A stretch of 64,000 nt of DNA from Phlebiopsis flavidoalba (GCA_035772785.1 JAOCPU010000029.1:248001-312000), one strand, 5' to 3'. Positions 47,126 to 59,600 are shown, counted from the first letter of the stretch. Translations and numbers: made by a program. The notes: generated by a model not told the origin, from the sequence alone.

Positions 47126-49278
47126 TGGTCTCTTCCGATACCGCCTCCAAGGCACTGGCCGCCTCTGTGACTGTCACCAAAGACAACACCTATGGCGCCG
47201 CATTCATTGGAACGGTTGGCTCTGCCGTGTACGTTCTGGAGTCTACGAGTACACGAATGTATGTTCATGACCGGTTTCAGCTTGTTTGGTGTCGTGTGAC
47301 TCCCAAACATACACATATCTCAACCCGATACCCCCTCGATCGGCCCTTCTACAAGGCCCTCGTGAGTCCACAATATGCTCTTTCACGCTGAACACGCGTC
47401 ACTGACAATGGGTATACTAGGTCGGTTATCCTCTGGTATGTTCTCTACTTTAAATCGCGCTTGGCGGATGGAGGTGTGTTAAGATGTACGCAGGGTGATC
47501 GAGACAATACACTCTGTCCTGGTCGGGCATGCAGCGTATTACTACGCAATAAGGTGTGTGTTCTAGATGTCCCCCCACTGCGCGTGTCTCATTTCTCATC
47601 CAGTAACTGGGGGAATCCACTAGTGCTGCTCCTCCCTCCAGTATGGTGCGTCCTCTTTTCTCGTGTGTTTTCTCGCTCCGCTTAATGCCGTCCTGCAGGT
47701 CGCTCTGCGTGGGTATTCATGATTAACACTGCGGAGATAATCTGACAGCTGTTCCAGGTGCAAGTCGTGGTTGGGCGCGCTCGCGGGCGCGATAGTCCAA
47801 GATGTACTTTCCATTCCCCGTGTTGACACCGTGATGATGCGATGATGCATGCTTTGTTGAAATAGATGCTTCGCCATGCGTGTGTGGAGATGTGAGTCTA
47901 GCTCGTCCGAAAGATAGCGGAGGGCGGGAGCTGATGATGAATGTAGTTAGCAACGGTAACAGGCCGGTAACGGCATTAATTGTGAGTTCATTCTAGACGT
48001 GGTTCTCGAGTCTGCGCGCTGACTCTCGACTAAAGGTCTTGCTGGCATTTGCCCAACTTAGTGCGTACCATCGGGTTGCGTTTCTCTACTCATTCTGAAC
48101 ATGTGCACCTCCATCATCCAGCTGTTGCGTGTGGTATGTCTTCCTTCTTAAGCGCGCTTTACCATGTTGGCTGAATGATCTATTAGTGTACACCGTGCAG
48201 TCGTGAGTAAAAGAATAACAACCCCCGCGCGTCGGGCATCATCTCACGCTCATTCCGCAGGATACAACTCGAGAGTCTGTTGTAGTTAGTTAGCCAATTG
48301 AAGGTGGTTGGCAGTCTCTCGCTGAGTCTAGGAACGGCGACAGACATCGTCAGCTACTGCCGCCTCTCTGTGTTTCTTCCTGCACGGTCTTCGGACCCGG
48401 CTACTCGAAGTGAGTAGCATACCGCATCTCCTTAGTGGACGAACATGACTAATTGACTTTGGCAGGGATGACTCGCTAGTCAACCGGCTCACACTGTACG
48501 CCGTTAACACAGGTATATTGACGAGGTGAGATCAGCGTTGTCCCAATGAGTGATGTGAAATTCAAACGTGAATTACAGTGCTGTCGTGTGGCAACAATGA
48601 TCCTGGTAAGTAGAGACGTTTCAATAGAATTCCCATTTCCTAACATGTTACCCTGTAGTATAACCTGATGCCAGATAACTTCATCTTCCATGGCACTATA
48701 CTTCGTTCTGAGCAAGCGTGAGTCGGATTTGACATACTCTGAGGGTCTGTTCTAACCGCATATACTCTAGTTTATGCGAACTCTTTCCTTGCCACACTCA
48801 ACACCCGACGTGTGCTTCGCGGCCGCGGCACGGACGCAGAGACCAACACGATGCCGACCTTCCTCATGGTCGGCAAGCTCACGAAGCACGAGAACCAGTT
48901 CCGTGACCACGTCTACCCGCCTTCATCATCACGAGTAGGGCGCACAAAAGAGGACATCCTGCGTTCACAGCTCGAAGTCGAGGTCGAGCAGGAAGTGACC
49001 GTCACCCGCGATTCGGTGAGTCATCCCTCATGAGGTCTCGGGCGGGGTTAGTTCATGTTGCTAATCATTAGGTTCGCATGGGTGTAGCAGTTTTAACGAG
49101 TACCGCTACGCGAGGTCAAAGCGGTCGCCTTCCCATGATGCACGAACCCTGCGCACCCTGTGTCAAGGACAACCCGGACTCTGTAGAACGAGTGCCCCGA
49201 GCAAGCTCACACTACGACGACATACAACTCTCCTACGCCGAGGATCCGCACACTAGCCTAATCTACTATCGGCCCTGA
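47126..49278 (+). CDS. DUF6534-type multi-pass membrane protein
   Basis: Membrane protein family widespread in agaricomycetes, function unknown. Exon 1 begins MVSSDTASKALAASVTVTK and reads into the first span (YGAAFIGTVGSAVLYG-like; 47186-47230). Then YPLDRPFYKAL (about 47325-47360), DTIHSVLVGHAAYYYA (about 47500-47550, one frame change) and NWGNPLVLLLPP (about 47606-47640) match the family's conserved first loops and spans. A later exon has SLLATLNTRRVLRGRG-like (about 48785-48830) and MPTFLMVGKLTKHENQ (about 48850-48898), then SQLEVEVEQEVTVTRDSV (about 48967-49017), typical of the cytosolic tail. After an intron (49016-49073) the last exon ends IYYRP with TGA at 49276-49278. Several short introns lie between 47230 and 48780. 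Several frame changes occur. Localisation to membrane follows from the spans. Confidence 0.85.
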
Positions 49279-50009
49279 AATATTTCTTGCTTAACTTCCG
49301 GAGGTTCGTCTGGATGGGCTTGTCTTTCTTTTTACGCGTAATTGTTGTTGTTCTCCGTTTTCAACTCGCCACCTGTTAACTTGTGTTTTGTCACATTATT
49401 CTGCTCTTTCGAAACCACAAGCCACAGCATATCCTTTTTGAATAGTCTGTATTCTTTAGCAACAGCGCTTCTGCTCTGTGTTTTTACCTTCCTATTTTTT
49501 CTGCCGGGGCGGGCCATGTCTGTGACGCACCGTCGTATCGAGAAACCTCCTTGTACCCTCTGTAGTCTACTTGCAATCTAAGCAAACGATGAGCACATCC
49601 CAATGTTGTAGCCTGAAGTGTTCTTGGCCGGGGCGGTGATGCCCTTTTATAGGTGCTGACGGTCAATTTCGTCGGGCCGAGCTTTTGAGAATTCTTTACA
49701 CCGCGCCTTACACCGCCACGCTGTCGGAGACTCGTTGTGTCCCCAGGTCCTCACAGCCCCAAGAAATGTCAATCGCATTGACCATGGATAATTGCTATCC
49801 CCCACGTGCCGCAGTACACTGTCGTTGTCCTTCTAGCTATACACGCTCACAGCTTTTCGGCGCACCATTCACCGCAGCGGATACTATAACTGCTCCTGAC
49901 CACTCTTTGACCCTCTCTTCATTTTGCATCCGTTTCTGACCCTAGTCGCCGAGTGCTCGATCTCATCTCGCCTTTTTACACATACACCCACCACTACACA
50001 CCCACCAGA
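49279..50009. other. Intergenic region
   Basis: About 730 bases. T-rich 3' flank first, then a C/T-rich leader near 49960-50009 ahead of the next gene. The short frames inside have no recognised family. Confidence 0.5.
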
Positions 50010-50621
50010 ATGATCCAGCTCGACGAAAAAGACAAGCGGGACACGCTGGAGCGACCGCCGGCGTACAGCACCGAGGGCACCCTCTAGCGCCCACCACCCG
50101 CGACACTCCAGCCGCCGTCCGAGCACGGGGACGCACGCCCAGACGTCGTCGTACGCACAATCATCGTACGCCTCCTCGGCGTATGCGCCCTCGCCGTCGG
50201 TCCACTCGCCGCAGGCCTACCCGCCAAGCCCGGCATCCGGAGCACCCCTCGTCCAGCAAGTCGCAGCCACAGCCTCAGCCACCGCCGCAACCCCAGTTGA
50301 CCCAGGCACAGTTGGATGCGCAGGTTGGGGGCCAGTATCAACAGGCGTGTACGTCGTTTTTTCCTTGAAGTGTGAAGAGGTGCTGAGGTGCTGTGGCTAG
50401 TATTTGCGCGATGTGCGAGGGGAGAGCATGATGTGACGACAAAATACGGGCCGTGTGGAATCATCTCGGCCGTTATCCCCCCATTATCCTCTTTCCGTTC
50501 GGCCTCATCTGTCTCTTGTACGTCCCCCTCCTCTTCTACACCCCTGCCCAAGCTAATTTGAGAACACAGCATGGATGCCGAGAAGAAGTGTGCACGCTGC
50601 GGCGTCATCATAAATTCATAG
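50010..50621 (+). CDS. BRI3/LITAF-like small membrane protein
   Basis: Small protein of the brain protein I3 / LITAF-like type. These have a Pro/Tyr-rich cytosolic N-terminus and a hydrophobic segment flanked by CxxC motifs for zinc, and sit on endosomal/lysosomal membranes. The start reads MIQLDEKDKRDTLERPP AYSTEG, then a frame change and a Ser/Tyr/Pro-rich region (SYASSAYAPSPSVHSPQA at about 50161-50212) with many Pro-Gln repeats. At about 50420-50470 comes HDVTTKYGPCGIISA, a hydrophobic segment follows, and after an intron the terminal motif MDAEKKCARCGVIINS ends at TAG 50619-50621. Two introns flank the middle exons. Family assignment from the terminal C-x-x-C and the GPCG segment is firm; the cell role is inferred. 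Confidence 0.88.
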
Positions 50622-50880
50622 CAGCCCTTGCTTCCTGCGATACCCCTCTACTACATCATTCCTTTTTTTATTACGGCGCTATCGTCGGTGTTCACTCTCC
50701 TTATGTGGTCTGCGTTGACCAGAATGTACCTCAGGGCTGCTTGACATAATACACTCGTTCACTAGTTCGTTCCTGGTGACATCACCGAAAATGAGTTAAG
50801 GATCACAGCATGATCCTGTCCTCCGGAGACTACCCAACGCGGGCAGGGATCGACTGATGACAGTAAGATGCTGTTCGTAG
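50622..50880. other. Intergenic region, first exon of the next gene not resolved
   Basis: Contains T-rich and A-rich segments and possibly the first exon of the flavin amine oxidase gene, which I could not place. Confidence 0.4.
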
Positions 50881-53099
50881 GGAACGGCCCCCACGTTCCT
50901 CGCGACGGCAACCATTACTCTCTTCTTTACCACCAGGACACATACACATGAGGTCGCCGTCGTCGGTGCAGGAGTCTCAGGGCTTGCTGCGACATGGGTG
51001 CGTATTGCTATCTGTGTGCGTATGACTTGAAACTCATGAACACCATGGGTAGCTGCTCAACGAGTATAGCGAGCATGAAGTACACCTCTTTGAGGCAGTG
51101 ACTCTCGCTTCGGTGGAACACGCAAACACCGTAAGCTTCACAGCAGCCCGGAAAAGAAAGGGGCCAAGGCGGTGGACGTCGATACGTGCGTGTGAATCGA
51201 GTATTTTACATTTCGCGACTGACGGTATACAGTGTGCTTTGTGCGCTTCTCCGGATAATATACAATGGATTATAGGCTAACATGACACAGATTGTCTTCA
51301 ACCCTTCGACTTACCCCAACTTCCTACGCTTCCTGTCTCTCTACCCCCAGCTCAACGCCGCCATTCAGTCTCCGACCGAGATGACGTTCAGCGTCTCGCG
51401 CGACGGGCGGCCAGTTCGAGTGGGCAGGCAAGACCCTCGGGTCGGTCTTCTGCCAACTCGCAAGGGTGTCGATAAGGACATGTGGAGGATGCTCTATGAT
51501 ATTCTACGGTTCAACGCATGTGCGACGAAGATTCTGCTGGAGCCTGAAGGGAAGCAAGTAGTGTCAATTGGAGAGTATCTCGAGCGGGAGGGGTATTCGG
51601 ACGCGTTTAGAGACAACTATTTGATTGTAAGTTATGCTTTACTGAACCAGTGGCTGCCGCTTATGGATGTCGAATAGCCTATGACCGCTGCAGTATGGAG
51701 CACGCCACCAGATAAATGTGCTCTTGGATTCCCTGCCCGCACACTAGTTAGTCACTTCTTGCGCATATATGCTGTGTGTATGCTGACAAAAAAAATAACA
51801 CAGATCCAATTCATGTATAATCATCATCTACTTCAAATCATAGGCAAGCCATCCGTTGGCTGACTCTGCGAGTGGCGCGCAGGTACAGTGATCAACTTTG
51901 AGGCTGTCATTGCCGAGTACTCACGTATCACACACAGCCGTGTCTCTACGTTGACCACATTATGTTTCCCTTCTTGACCCATCCCGACTTCATCTCAATA
52001 CGCCCATCCAGGCTGTGACGACCTCCGGAGAACATAGCGTACACATCCAAACTACGACCGGCGAAACGCTATCATTCGACCATGTCATTCTCGCATCCCA
52101 CGCCGACACTGCGGTTATCCATGCTACGCGCGCGGTGGGTCTGCTGGTGGTTTGACTCAGGAGGAGGAAAAGAATTCTCGGCGCGTTCCGGTTTCAACAA
52201 GAACAACGTCGCCTGCTGCATACAGATACGCAGGTAAACAAGCTTACTACTCTGGCAGGACCGGTTCTGACAAGACAGTACAGCTTATGCCGAAGAAGAG
52301 AGCGGCATGGGTCGTGTTGGAATTATCTTACATACTCGGACAGTAGACAAGGCTACAGGGCACAAAAGGCGAATGTGGATCAGGGTTGCGCTGTGAGTGC
52401 GAGCTCCATTCGTGCTTGTTGCGCAGCTTCTGACACGCTTTTAGAACATGTAACGAAACATAACGATTTCAAAAGAAAGATCGTGAAGACTGACGTATCT
52501 AACAGATTACATGAACGATTTGCAACACCTATCTGAAAAGGAGCATGGGCCAGTGCTCGTCACGTTGAACCCTCCCTTCGCACCCTCCCCTGACAAGGTC
52601 GTGGATACGTACCAATATGACCACCCCCGTCATCGACTCCGATGTAAGCATGCTAAAATACTCGTCCTAATGCTACGCTCACACCATCACACATTAGGCC
52701 GTACATGCCCAAAGCCAGATGCATACGATCCAGAACACCCGAGGCATCTCGTTTGCAGGCGCGTGGATGAAGTACGGCTTCCATGAGGACGGGTTCACCG
52801 CGGGGCTGAGGGCCGCGCTTGCTAATCAACGGTACGCTCCCGTATAGATTCGCGCTATCACCTGCTGAACTACTCGCAGGCAAAGGAGTCGGGCCAGACC
52901 GTGCATAGTCCTTTCGACGTCCGAGACGCAGATTTTGTTCCAGCGGTCGCACCGCAGGCTTCGTTCTTCGAGATTTTGGAACGGACAGGGATTCGGAAAG
53001 TAACTGGGTTTGATGTTGGGTCCTGTGCTGGATCTCGCGGGAGCCGTATTCATCGCGCTTGTTTCTACATGGCTGAAAGTGTTTGGTACAGGCTGTTAG
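50881..53099 (+). CDS. FAD-dependent amine oxidase-like oxidoreductase
   Basis: Flavoprotein of the predicted NAD/FAD-binding oxidoreductase group (COG2907-like, amine oxidase fold). The 5' end is open: a hydrophobic FLATATITLFFTT precedes the dinucleotide fold EVAVVGAGVSGLAATW (about 50951-50998). After an intron, NEYSEHEVHLFEA supplies the ribose-binding Glu. Next are HANTVSF, FNPSTYPNFLRFLSLYP (51297-51347), MTFSVSRDG, MWRMLYDILRFNACATK, SIGEYLEREGYSDAFRDNY (51570-51627), PMTAAVWSTPP, FPARTL, FMYNHHLLQI (51814-51843), a VILASHAD motif (about 52087-52110), YYMNDLQHL, VTLNPP, ISFAGAWMKYGFHEDGFT (about 52747-52800) and FEILERTG. The end is a hydrophobic LDLAGAVFIALVSTWLKVFG then TAG. Substrate unknown. 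Many frame changes and introns. Confidence 0.93.
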
Positions 53100-53239
53100 T
53101 GAATATACTATACAACAGACAGCACTATCCCGCGACCAAATCGCCCGTCCGGTGGAATCTAGACAAGTTCGTTGATGAAGATTGCTCGTTCGCATGTAAG
53201 CTGAAACAATGGACACCCCTTGGCACCTCACCTGATTTG

Positions 53240-53396
53240 AACGCTTTCCCCCCTTCCTTTCCCCCCCCCCCCCCCCCCCCCCCCCTTTTTTTCCTCTTTC
53301 TCTTCCTTTTCTTTTTCTTCTCTTCTTTTCCCTCCATCCCCCCCCCCCCCCCCCCCTTTTCCTCTTCTTCTCCCCCCTCCCCTTCTCTCCCAGAGA
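53240..53396. repeat. Polypyrimidine tract with long C runs
   Basis: Nearly pure C/T strand of about 155 bases: 25 C at 53261-53285, mixed CT to 53335, and 19 C at 53338-53356. Exact run lengths are likely unreliable in assembly. Confidence 0.9.
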
Positions 53397-53888
53397 GCAT
53401 GGAGCGTCACTCAACTGATTCGCAACTTGCTCACGAAGAGCAGAAGGTGTCCAAAAATGTGTCACGTTTCCAGCAGCCCACGGACGACCGAGCGGAATGT
53501 TACGCAAGGCGAATAGCCAGCGCACCGCGCAAAATAACCAAGTGACGCGGGGTTCAGGCCAAACAAAGGTTGCTCGTATGTCCAGTCCAAGCCACCAAGC
53601 CGTCAGTGTCCTAACGACTGATTGCTCGACTCCCGACACCATATATACCGACGACTGATAAATGTGCTTTGAGAGCTTATGATGCGCAACATACCGACCC
53701 GCCTAGGTCTCCTGCCGTGGAGTTGCACCGCAACGCCCACGACGCCGTCTGCGGGTCGGTACTGGACTCGCGTAAAAGCTCTGAAGCTTTGAACCAGTCT
53801 TTGGGTACGATTAGCTTGGGGACGACTTGGTTTTAGCAAGGGCTCGCTCGCCAGCTGGGCGAGCAAACGGACACCGATACACCCTCGC

Positions 53889-54239
53889 ATGGGCCGCCAC
53901 CCCGCGCCGGCCTTGTACCCTTCGCGGCAGGACTCCGCCGCCCCCGCCCAGTTCTCCCGCGTACTAGAAGCCACCTTCGCCAAGATCCTCTGCGTCCCCC
54001 AGGGCAGCGCTGCGAAAGTCGCCGGCGGCGTTCGTATCGTCCTGCTGCAGTATCGTCGTTTAGAACGTGCGGCCGCCAAGGCCGGCATGCACTCGAAGTG
54101 CTACGGTTCGCGTCATGCTCGCGAGGAAGGACGGGTGTGTCCTGTGTGGGGCGAGCGGCGCGGTACGTGGACTGCTGGTGTGGACTGCTGGTGTGTGACT
54201 CGGAGTGGGGGGAGTTTCTGGCAGGCAGAGGGTTTTTAA
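53889..54239 (+). CDS. Uncertain ORF with coding-like composition
   Basis: 117 codons starting MGRHPAPALYPSRQ. Third positions from 53889 to about 54100 are mostly G or C, and VLEATFAKILCVPQG reads like protein. After 54110 composition drifts and becomes Gly-Trp-rich. No domain recognised. On the opposite strand a comparable open frame exists, so strand is uncertain. Confidence 0.22.
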   Translation: MGRHPAPALYPSRQDSAAPAQFSRVLEATFAKILCVPQGSAAKVAGGVRIVLLQYRRLERAAAKAGMHSKCYGSRHAREEGRVCPVWGERRGTWTAGVDCWCVTRSGGSFWQAEGF

Positions 54240-54745
54240 GCTTTGCGGATTGAATGCAGGGAGCTCTGATGCCTCTCACGGCTGCCTTGGCCGCTTGGAA
54301 TTGAAGGGATTGTATTGTCGCGAGGTAAGTTCAGATGAGCGTTGGGCGATTCAGTGATCCCGCGTAGACGCTCTGGTAGCCGAAGTACAGATCGTTGGGG
54401 TGTGGGCATGAGCAGAGTTGGGCATAGAGGTTACATATAGACAAATGAGTGCGTAGTAATCCTTTCTTCCTGACATATTCTTATGAACGATTGGGGAGAG
54501 ACAAAAAGAATAAATGTGGTCGTTGTAGGAGATGGGCAATGTCATCCCTGATCGAACAAATGAACGGATATCGGAAAGCCGAGAGACATGGTTTGACTAG
54601 AGCACGCTAGTAGATCGTGAGTGCAGTGCACGAACAAATTGTAAAGGCTGGGGTACATACCTCGGCGTCGGAACATGATATGAGTGTACCCGTGAAGGGC
54701 GCAAGTAACGGCTGGCTGGACTTCGACGGTACAAACCGCACCGTG

Positions 54746-54841
54746 ACGTGGTCGCCGCCCTCGCCCCCCTCGGTGGGCGTATCCGGTGGTCTCCCACACA
54801 ACATACGTCCACCGAGGGGGGCGAGGGCGGCGCGACCACGT
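54746..54841. repeat. Long near-perfect inverted repeat (hairpin)
   Basis: Left arm 54746-54782 and right arm 54803-54841 are reverse complements over 37 bases, with one mismatch and a 2-base insertion in the right arm. The loop is 20 bases (54783-54802). Arms are about 75 percent G+C, rich in CCGCCCTCGCCCCCCTCGG on one strand. Such a structure could form a cruciform or, if transcribed, a stable RNA stem. No flanking transposon ends were identified. Confidence 0.95.
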
Positions 54842-56646
54842 GTTTGACGGCGTTAGCAAATTTGTCGAGACTACGGACACATACAAGATCAGTGTATGTG
54901 CATAGACAAGTAGCAGGGACGCACTATCACAGCACACTAGCCAAGGTGTATCCGAATAGTTGGATACGGATTGGTGAACCACAATAGACCGAGAGGATGC
55001 CGAGTTCAGTTTTGCGAGAGCACTTGCTCTCGCAAGCCTCAGTTTTGACTGAATGACACTTCTTCTTATGACCAAGATGCGCGGGTCATTGCATGCTTGC
55101 ACTTATACTGCTCGTTTACTCCAGCTGCAGAGGTGTTAAAAATTGAGGTGCACTCCACAGCAAAGACGGCAGCACTCACCTCGACTGCCTGATCCAGCAC
55201 AGCCCGGCACGGACACATTGATCAGCGTGAACCACACCAGTCAGTAACAGGAGCATTGGGGTAGGGAGTTAGGAGACAGCCAGCAAGGATGCCCAGAAGT
55301 TGTGCCAAGGTCCTCGCAGACGCATTTCAACACCACCATCCATCCTCAATGGCCAAGAAAAAAGCACGACACCACAAGCAGTCTTGCTGGTAGCGGAATG
55401 CATTCAACTCAACCAAATCTTCGATGCTTGCCGCAGTAACGCGGGGCGGTAGAACGGTGGCAACCTGTTTCTGGTCGCGTTCGCTCCGTCCTTAAGACGG
55501 GCTCCAGCTCGGAGCGATCGGGGAGGACTCGAAGTCTCTGGCTTTCCAGCTCGCAAATAAGACTGCGCAGAGGCGGTCTGTGTGTGGGGGCGAGCACTGT
55601 GGCCTTCGACCTATCGTGGTTGGAGAAGAAGGGCGACACGTGCGATGCAAAGCTTATAAGGCTCGTAAGTTCTTGAAACTCTATCACATGGCCTATACAG
55701 CTCTCCACGGCTATGCTGTCAGTGGTACTCGGATTGATGATGGACTAAGGGACCCATATTGCGATGAGAAGGATGAGAGAAGTGGTTATGCCAAGTAGTA
55801 GCAGTCAGTCGACGTCAGAGCTATGCTATTACGGCGTGCCAAAATAGGGGTGAAACCGTTGCCTTTGGATCCTAACAAAGCCAAATAAAATCGAATGTTA
55901 TGATACGGTTTTAACTACTCTACGGGCTGTGTTCTGGGAGTTATGTTTGAAAGGCGCAGAAGCCACCTTCATAATTGGAAATAACTCCCTGCATCATATC
56001 ATTGACGTGATAGTTGTGTGCCCCCCGCCCGTCAGACTTTCAAGAATAACTTGAGAATAACACCTGCCTTAACAACATGTTTCAAAACAGTCATAATTTC
56101 TCGTACTCAATGCTCAGCGGGATCTGGAAAGTACATGACTACTCTCGGCAGCATTGCATTTGTATATCGCCGCACTGACAGGATCAGACCTCCGCTTTCG
56201 ATGATCAATGGCCTGGTGTCAGGATCGAGTCGACCATGTCACGCCGGAAATCTGTATCCTATCCATACACAAAAACCAAGACCGATTATCAGGCTCTACG
56301 ATATCCTAGACCCTCCCGTACGCTCAACACTGGATACTGAGACTAGGATGCAACGGGAGTAGGCAGTGACCTGTCTAGCTGAGGTGTGTCTCAGTGATCA
56401 ATACGAGGGCAGGTAATAATTGATAAGTTAGAGTGATGTGACCAGGTAACAATGGAATTGTTTACCTTTCTGAAAGCCCCTTTGAAGCCCAGTCACAAGC
56501 GCGTGTCTTGGCGCGTTTTATTCGGTGTGGCCCTAGTTTGTATGTGTCAACCGCGTTATTTGGATTGACGCCTGGCCAGAGGAGGGTCGCCGTCGTCTCC
56601 CCTGTTCCTCCCCCACGCCTCCCCCGTTGCCCTCACACACCCCACC
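54842..56646. other. Region without a firm gene
   Basis: No gene was recognised. It includes the short perfect hairpin at 55012-55035, and the C/T-rich leader with CACCATG just before 56647. Confidence 0.45.
55012..55035. repeat. Perfect 11-bp inverted repeat with 2-base loop
   Basis: Arms 55012-55022 and 55025-55035 (TTGCGAGAGCA and its complement) around a CT loop. The flanks carry TTCAGT to the left (from 55006) and GACTGAAT to the right (about 55048-55055), a possible longer interrupted palindrome. Confidence 0.9.
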
Positions 56647-59600
56647 ATGAGCCTTCCCTACACCCCCAGTACCTCTCATCGCGCAGAAAAGGGAGAATCA
56701 GCGTCCCGGTCCGTCAAGAGTAGTATGGGCAGAATCCCACGAATACCATACCCTTACCACCGACCTCCCACAACGCGCCTCTCTATTTTCTGCGTCGACA
56801 TGTACGCCAACAAGGTCGATATTGAAGAAGTCATAGCATCAAACGACCCGCTGTTCATAGCGCGGCGAAAGAGCGAGATATTACACCCGAGCCTCAAGAT
56901 CCCACTCGTAAATCTCCACTACCTCGACAGCCCTGTCTCACGCATACTGGCTGTCGATGCGGCCTCTACGGGATTTGATTGAAGCCCTATAATATTCTTG
57001 CGGCCCGTCCTAACGAGCATCCGTCTCCGACCAGGACTGACACAGACGCGTCATGGCCTCTGTTTTTCAGCCTCTGCGAAAACACCGCGACGCGCTCAGC
57101 CAGGCTATATGCCTGCGATTTAGGGGGGCGCGCACTCGAGGATCCGATATCTGAGGAGGAGGCCATGAGTCCAGTGCGAGCCTTGCCGTCTCCTGAAAAG
57201 AGCCCAGAAGAAGCGCGGCATGACTGCGGAGCAGGCCAAGCATGCCAGGGATTTGTGCACTATCACTCATGTCAGTGCTCAAGCTGCTTGCGCTATTCTT
57301 TACTCTGCCGTGTCTAGCATGGGATCTTTGAAGGTAGGTCTTGATTTCACTATTTTTTTTCTCAACTGCTCAACCTCCATCGTTCCATTTTCCAGAGTCT
57401 CACCTTGGCGATATGCTCACCGGTGTGCTGGGTATTCCACTGGCCATCGCGACTTCCTACGCCCAACGCACGAAAGACTGGCGTGCGCCCTCGCAAAAAC
57501 GGCAATATTCTTGCTACAAGTGCACACGGCGTTATACCGGCGGACGTACTTATGCTCTGCGCGAGACCGCATAGCCTACGCGCTTCGACGTGGGCATATT
57601 CGTAGTGAAGAGCATTCCTCAAGGGAAAGAGGGCAAGAAGGGGGCTCAGCAAGTCGAGAGGAAATAAGGTCAATGCGTGTATTGGGCCGACAAGGCTGTG
57701 TGCATGACCTTGGGATTCTTATCGATCCAATATCCTGCAGTCCTTTTGGTTTTTCCGCAGCATTCAATCCCGATAACATGCCTTTCGGTCCTTTTCGCAA
57801 CTGATGGCTCCGCCGGTGACCTTCCTCGTCTGCAAAGCATGCCACGCGATCAATGGCTGTCGCTTTCGGCTTGAGCGTCCAGAATTCCTTGCTCCAGGTC
57901 GTGCTCGCACACGCGGTGCGGCTATCCCCATCGTCTCGTACTTTTCCTCACGAAGGCACCGCTGGGTCTCCAAGCAAGAATGCTAGGAAGCCGACAAAGG
58001 ACCCATTGATCATTCGAACCCTGCGGACAACTCTGGGAGCCACGGAGCCAAAAACATGTCTCCCAAGGGCCCTGTCCTCGGGGTCTGTCCGTGTCTGTCG
58101 AGCTGATCATCATGCTCGGCGACGCAAGTATACTTGGATGAGCGGATGACGAATGCATGTCTGCGTCGTCTGGCCCCCGCGATGCGCCACCCAAGAGAGC
58201 TCGGTCCGAGCGTTGGTCTGCCTCATTTTGGTGCGCTGTAGACTTGGGGCAATACTTTCCAGCCGCCTTCGGTGAAGCTGGTCGCTGCATCGGACTGAAG
58301 AGGACGCGCTGTAGAGAAGAGGAGGAGTACACAGAGGAGGAAAAAACATCATCACCGTTGTGCAGCGTTTCATAGGCCAATGGCTGTCTTGCGTTCGTGC
58401 TCACGGGGGACTATGGGGGCCCGGGGGTATCGACTGTATGCTCCCACCTCGATCCGCTGAGCCCGGTAGCCACGAACTTCGAACGCAGGTCGCTAGAGCG
58501 GGCTCTCGGGTACTTGCTTGAAGGAGTATGACACGAGAATGGCGGGCCTGTTGGGTAAAGAATGCCACTTGGACACTGTCCGGGTGCAGGCTCGTTTTGT
58601 TGCTCGGGAACTAGCGAGGCCGATCGTCCCCAGAGATTGACGTCTCCCAGAGAACGCCGACGATGACTGGGAATGGAACCCTATGAGTTACTGCCCTTTG
58701 GTCTCTTCTCCGCCATCAGCGACTTTTGGACGCAGACGTATGGACAACTCGCAAATGCCGTGAGACCCCTCTTTTGCCGACTGCGCTCTCACACGGTGGA
58801 GGACATCAAGGCTCTCTGGCAAGGACGAGATCTCACAGCTGACTGTGTGTTCGACGGTATCGTCGATATCTGGAAGGAGGTCTGGCTGGCCTCGTTTTTG
58901 TTCTTGTGAACAGCCCCAATTCCCGTTAGTGGCGCATACATACTGCCCACCCACTTCCTTCTGAGAGGACATCGCCTGGTAACAGACCTTAGATAGACAT
59001 TCATCGACATATTGCTTGATCCGGAGGGTGCTATGGTCAGCAAGTGTGTCCCGTCGCTTCACTAGGCATATACTGAACATATCTCGTCTATGTCGGTGGA
59101 GTTTCACATGACTGGGGGGCGTGACGTTCAAGAGGGTACGACTGCAGATGATTCCAACTCGTAGGCGTTTGTTGGCAGATCTCTCGCTGATCGTTGCGTG
59201 TTTCCCTTCTCATTCTCGTCTTGCGTAACGACAAGCTCGATTTGAGTGGCAAAGTCAGGAGAGGATGGTGGCTTTCGTTCTACCCCCCTCCCACCAACCC
59301 TGCTGAAGGTCTGCCGAAGTAAGTCGTTGGAAGGCCCGCCTTCGACTTCGTTTCGCTTCTCGATAGCTCTGGCGCAGAACGATCGGTGTGTCTTCCCCGA
59401 AGCGGTTCTGCAGCAGGCAACCGTCGGCAGAGAAACTCTTGAACGTGCTCTGACAGCAAGGAGATTGAATTGGTCGTCAAGGCACGATCTGTCACGGATG
59501 ATGTTCGCGTCGAGTGGGCACTCTTTTGTGCTGAAAAACGTTCGTTTGCCATCTGTCAGTGGCGAGAGAAGGAGATGCTGGCATTCTGGACCATGCAGCC

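Larger units (their letters stand above)
53100..54745. other. Region without a firm gene
   Basis: Holds two long C runs (see the pyrimidine tract entry) and, at 53889-54239, an open frame with GC-rich third positions (ILCVPQGSAAKVAGGVRIVL) that might be one exon of an unknown gene. Otherwise no gene was recognised. Confidence 0.4.

Noticed and set aside
52653..53642. 329-codon open frame on the minus strand
   Set aside because: Open mainly because the C runs read as Gly/Lys repeats; lies across the end of the flavin oxidase on the other strand.
56647..56980. Considered as a Tim50-type phosphatase
   Set aside because: The HYLDSPVSRIL block and later segments fit the Rif1 N-terminal domain over 5 kb far better; no DxDxT motif.
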